DNA of 64,000 nucleotides from Zoogloea sp035335645. GTDB lineage: Bacteria; Pseudomonadota; Gammaproteobacteria; Burkholderiales; Rhodocyclaceae. This document shows positions 61,955 to 64,000 of this stretch, piece after piece. Made by a program: the position numbers and the translations under genes. Position 1 is the first letter of the stretch; each line of letters opens with the position of its first letter. Location of the stretch: the NCBI GenBank assembly GCA_035335645.1, contig DAOQMM010000002.1:27916-91915 (forward strand), given 5' to 3'. Below the pieces are notes generated by a model. The model did not search any database and was not told where the DNA came from. It was given only the letters and a program-made list of their open reading frames with translations.

Positions 61955-64000
61955 TCAGTGCTTGACGACGCCGCCGTTGTCGGCCGGTTGATCCGCAGCC
62001 GCAGCGACCGGGACTTCCGGCGCCGGCGTGTCGGGCAACGGTTCGGGCCGACGTTCCAGCGCCAGTTCGAGCACCTCGTCAATCCACTTGACGGGGATGA
62101 TCTCCAGCGCATTCTTGACGTTGTCCGGAATCTCGGTGAGATCCTTGACGTTCTCGGACGGAATCAAAGCCCGCGTGATGCCACCGCGCACGGCCGCCAG
62201 CAGCTTTTCCTTCAGGCCGCCGATGGGCAGCACCTCACCCCGCAGGGTGATCTCGCCCGTCATCGCCACGTCACACCGCACCGGGATGCCCGTCAGCACT
62301 GAAACCAGGCCGGTGCAGATGGCGATGCCCGCCGACGGACCGTCCTTGGGAATCGCGCCCTCCGGCAAGTGAATGTGGATGTCGGAGTTCTGGTAGAAAT
62401 CCGCCGCAATGCCCAGGGACTTGGAGCGACGCCGCACCACCGACAGGGCCGCCTGGATGGACTCCTGCATGACCTCGCCGAGCTTGCCGGTGGTCATGAT
62501 CTTGCCCTTGCCCGGCAGCGCCACGGCCTCGACGGTGAGCAATTCACCACCCACCTCGGTCCATGCGAGCCCGGTGACCTGTCCGATCTGGTTCTGCTTT
62601 TCCGCAACGCCGAAGGTGTACTTGCGCACGCCCAGATACTTGTCGATGTTCTTGGCGTTGACCACCACCTTGGCCTTGCGCTTGCCGAGCACGATCGCCT
62701 TGACGACCTTGCGGCAGACCTTGGAGATCTCACGCTCCAGCCCGCGCACACCAGCCTCGCGGGTGTAAAAGCGGACGATCTCGCGGATCGCGTCTTCCGT
62801 CACCGAGAGCTCTTCGCGCTTGATGCCGTTGTTCTTCATCTGCTTCGGCACGAGATAGCGCTGGGCGATGTTGACCTTTTCGTCCTCGGTGTAGCCGGAC
62901 AGACGGATCACCTCCATCCGGTCGAGCAGCGGCGCCGGGATATTGAGGGTGTTGGCCGTCGCCACGAACATCACGTCGGAGAGGTCGTAATCCACCTCGA
63001 TGTAGTGGTCTACAAAGGTCGCGTTCTGTTCCGGGTCGAGCACTTCGAGCAGCGCCGAGGACGGATCACCGCGGAAGTCCTGCCCCATCTTGTCCACTTC
63101 GTCGAGCAGGAACAGGGGGTTGCGCACGCCCACTTTGGTCATGTTCTGCAGGATCTTGCCCGGCATGGAGCCGATGTAGGTCCGGCGGTGACCGCGGATC
63201 TCGGCTTCGTCCCGCACGCCGCCCAGGCTCATGCGCACGAACTTGCGATTCGTCGCGCGGGCCACGGACTGGCCGAGGGAGGTCTTGCCTACACCCGGAG
63301 GGCCAACCAGGCACAGGATCGGCGCCTTGAGCTTGTCGACGCGTTGCTGGACGGCAAGGTATTCAAGGATGCGTTCCTTGACCTTCTCGAGGCCGTAATG
63401 ATCCTGATCGAGCACCTTCTCGGCCTCGGCCAGATCCTTGCTGATACGCGACTTCTTCTTCCACGGCAGACCCACCAGAGTCTCGATGTAGTTGCGCACC
63501 ACGGTGGCTTCGGCGGACATGGGCGACATCAGGCGCAGCTTCTTCAGCTCACCCTGGGCCTTGGCAGCGGCTTCCTTGGACATGCCGGACGCCTTGATCT
63601 TCTTGTCCATCTCTTCCAGATCGGCGCCGTCCTCCCCTTCGCCGAGTTCTTTCTGGATGGCCTTGACCTGTTCGTTCAGGTAGTACTCGCGCTGGCTCTT
63701 CTCCATCTGGCGCTTGACGCGGCCGCGGATGCGCTTTTCCACCTGAAGGATGTCGAGTTCGGTCTCGAGCTGGCTGAGCAGACGCTCCAGGCGTTCGCCC
63801 GGATTGAACATCTCGAGGATTTCCTGCTTCTGCTCCAGCTTGAGGGGCAGGTGCGCGGCAATGGTGTCGGCCAGCCGACCCGGCTCTTCGATGCCCGACA
63901 GGGAGCTGAGGATCTCCGGCGGGATCTTCTTGTTGAGCTTCACGTACTGGTCGAACTGGCTGATGATCGCCCGGCGCATGGCCTCGACCTCGTTGTTCGG
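61955..64000 (-). CDS. lon: ATP-dependent protease Lon (C-terminal part, cut by window edge)
   Basis: 681 residues of Lon are visible; the reading frame is open to the end of the window, so the start and roughly the first 110-130 residues lie outside. Seen are part of the N-terminal substrate-binding domain, the central coiled coil, the AAA+ module with Walker A GPPGVGKTS, and the protease domain with Ser in KDGPSAGIAI and Lys in GGLKEKLLAA. An Ala/Pro-rich C-terminal tail (about 30 residues) extends past the usual end. An ATG near 63979 is internal, not the start. Confidence 0.97.
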   Translation of the reverse strand, partial: PNNEVEAMRRAIISQFDQYVKLNKKIPPEILSSLSGIEEPGRLADTIAAHLPLKLEQKQEILEMFNPGERLERLLSQLETELDILQVEKRIRGRVKRQMEKSQREYYLNEQVKAIQKELGEGEDGADLEEMDKKIKASGMSKEAAAKAQGELKKLRLMSPMSAEATVVRNYIETLVGLPWKKKSRISKDLAEAEKVLDQDHYGLEKVKERILEYLAVQQRVDKLKAPILCLVGPPGVGKTSLGQSVARATNRKFVRMSLGGVRDEAEIRGHRRTYIGSMPGKILQNMTKVGVRNPLFLLDEVDKMGQDFRGDPSSALLEVLDPEQNATFVDHYIEVDYDLSDVMFVATANTLNIPAPLLDRMEVIRLSGYTEDEKVNIAQRYLVPKQMKNNGIKREELSVTEDAIREIVRFYTREAGVRGLEREISKVCRKVVKAIVLGKRKAKVVVNAKNIDKYLGVRKYTFGVAEKQNQIGQVTGLAWTEVGGELLTVEAVALPGKGKIMTTGKLGEVMQESIQAALSVVRRRSKSLGIAADFYQNSDIHIHLPEGAIPKDGPSAGIAICTGLVSVLTGIPVRCDVAMTGEITLRGEVLPIGGLKEKLLAAVRGGITRALIPSENVKDLTEIPDNVKNALEIIPVKWIDEVLELALERRPEPLPDTPAPEVPVAAAADQPADNGGVVKH

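Overview
The window is a GC-rich, densely packed chromosomal segment, almost certainly from a betaproteobacterium and probably from the Rhodocyclales (Azoarcus/Thauera/Aromatoleum-like). This rests on codon and GC character, the DUF3579 and DUF2788 genes, the tungsten aldehyde oxidoreductase operon and the N-terminally cut lon gene. There are no insertion sequences, phage genes or CRISPR arrays, and the only RNA gene seen is tRNA-Arg(CCT).

Layout. 0.2-6.2 kb: acnB, then a membrane histidine kinase with a stand-alone receiver. 6.4-10.4 kb: housekeeping genes (YchJ-like SEC-C protein, S4 RNA-binding protein, LysM/BON protein, YkgJ-like Cys cluster, YecA-like SEC-C protein, TrmB-like methyltransferase, DusC). 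10.5-13.8 kb (+): an orphan TAXI receptor, xanthine phosphoribosyltransferase and glycerate 2-kinase. 13.9-21.3 kb (-): an eight-gene tungsten operon (aorA-aorB-aorC, a MoaD-like gene, a small unknown gene, tupB-tupC-tupA) followed by a predicted exported hydratase-like gene, with moeA divergent at 21.6-22.8 kb. 22.9-30.1 kb: prpE, a degenerate GGDEF response regulator, acuI, an HDOD protein and the ABC-F ATPase uup. 30.2-31.4 kb: a Fur-type site and hemP, a small membrane ORF, bfd and bfr.

31.4-56.2 kb is a large purine-catabolism locus. One operon (53.2 to 42.1 kb, -) holds xdhA-xdhB-xdhC, a BMP-type nucleoside/purine ABC transporter, an 8-oxoguanine-deaminase-like gene and guaD. Other units hold uraH-puuD, uraD, puuE-alc-allA, gpt, a LysR regulator, a Tsx-like porin, a second ABC transporter behind a near-consensus sigma-54 promoter, a small CDA-fold guanine deaminase, the BMP binding protein and an adenine/adenosine deaminase. 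Together they cover the route guanine/adenine to xanthine, urate, 5-hydroxyisourate, OHCU, allantoin, allantoate, ureidoglycolate, then glyoxylate plus urea. The glycerate kinase at 12.5 kb could receive the glyoxylate carbon. Urease and the glyoxylate-to-glycerate enzymes are not in the window.

56.4-61.3 kb: the tRNA and an arginine operon (argD-argF-argG) carrying DUF2788, ppnP, yajQ and a yjfB-like gene. The window ends with a DUF3579 gene and the C-terminal 681 codons of lon. Most operons show 1-4 base start/stop overlaps, indicating translational coupling. The most notable material is the self-contained tungsten module and the sigma-54-linked purine/nitrogen scavenging locus.
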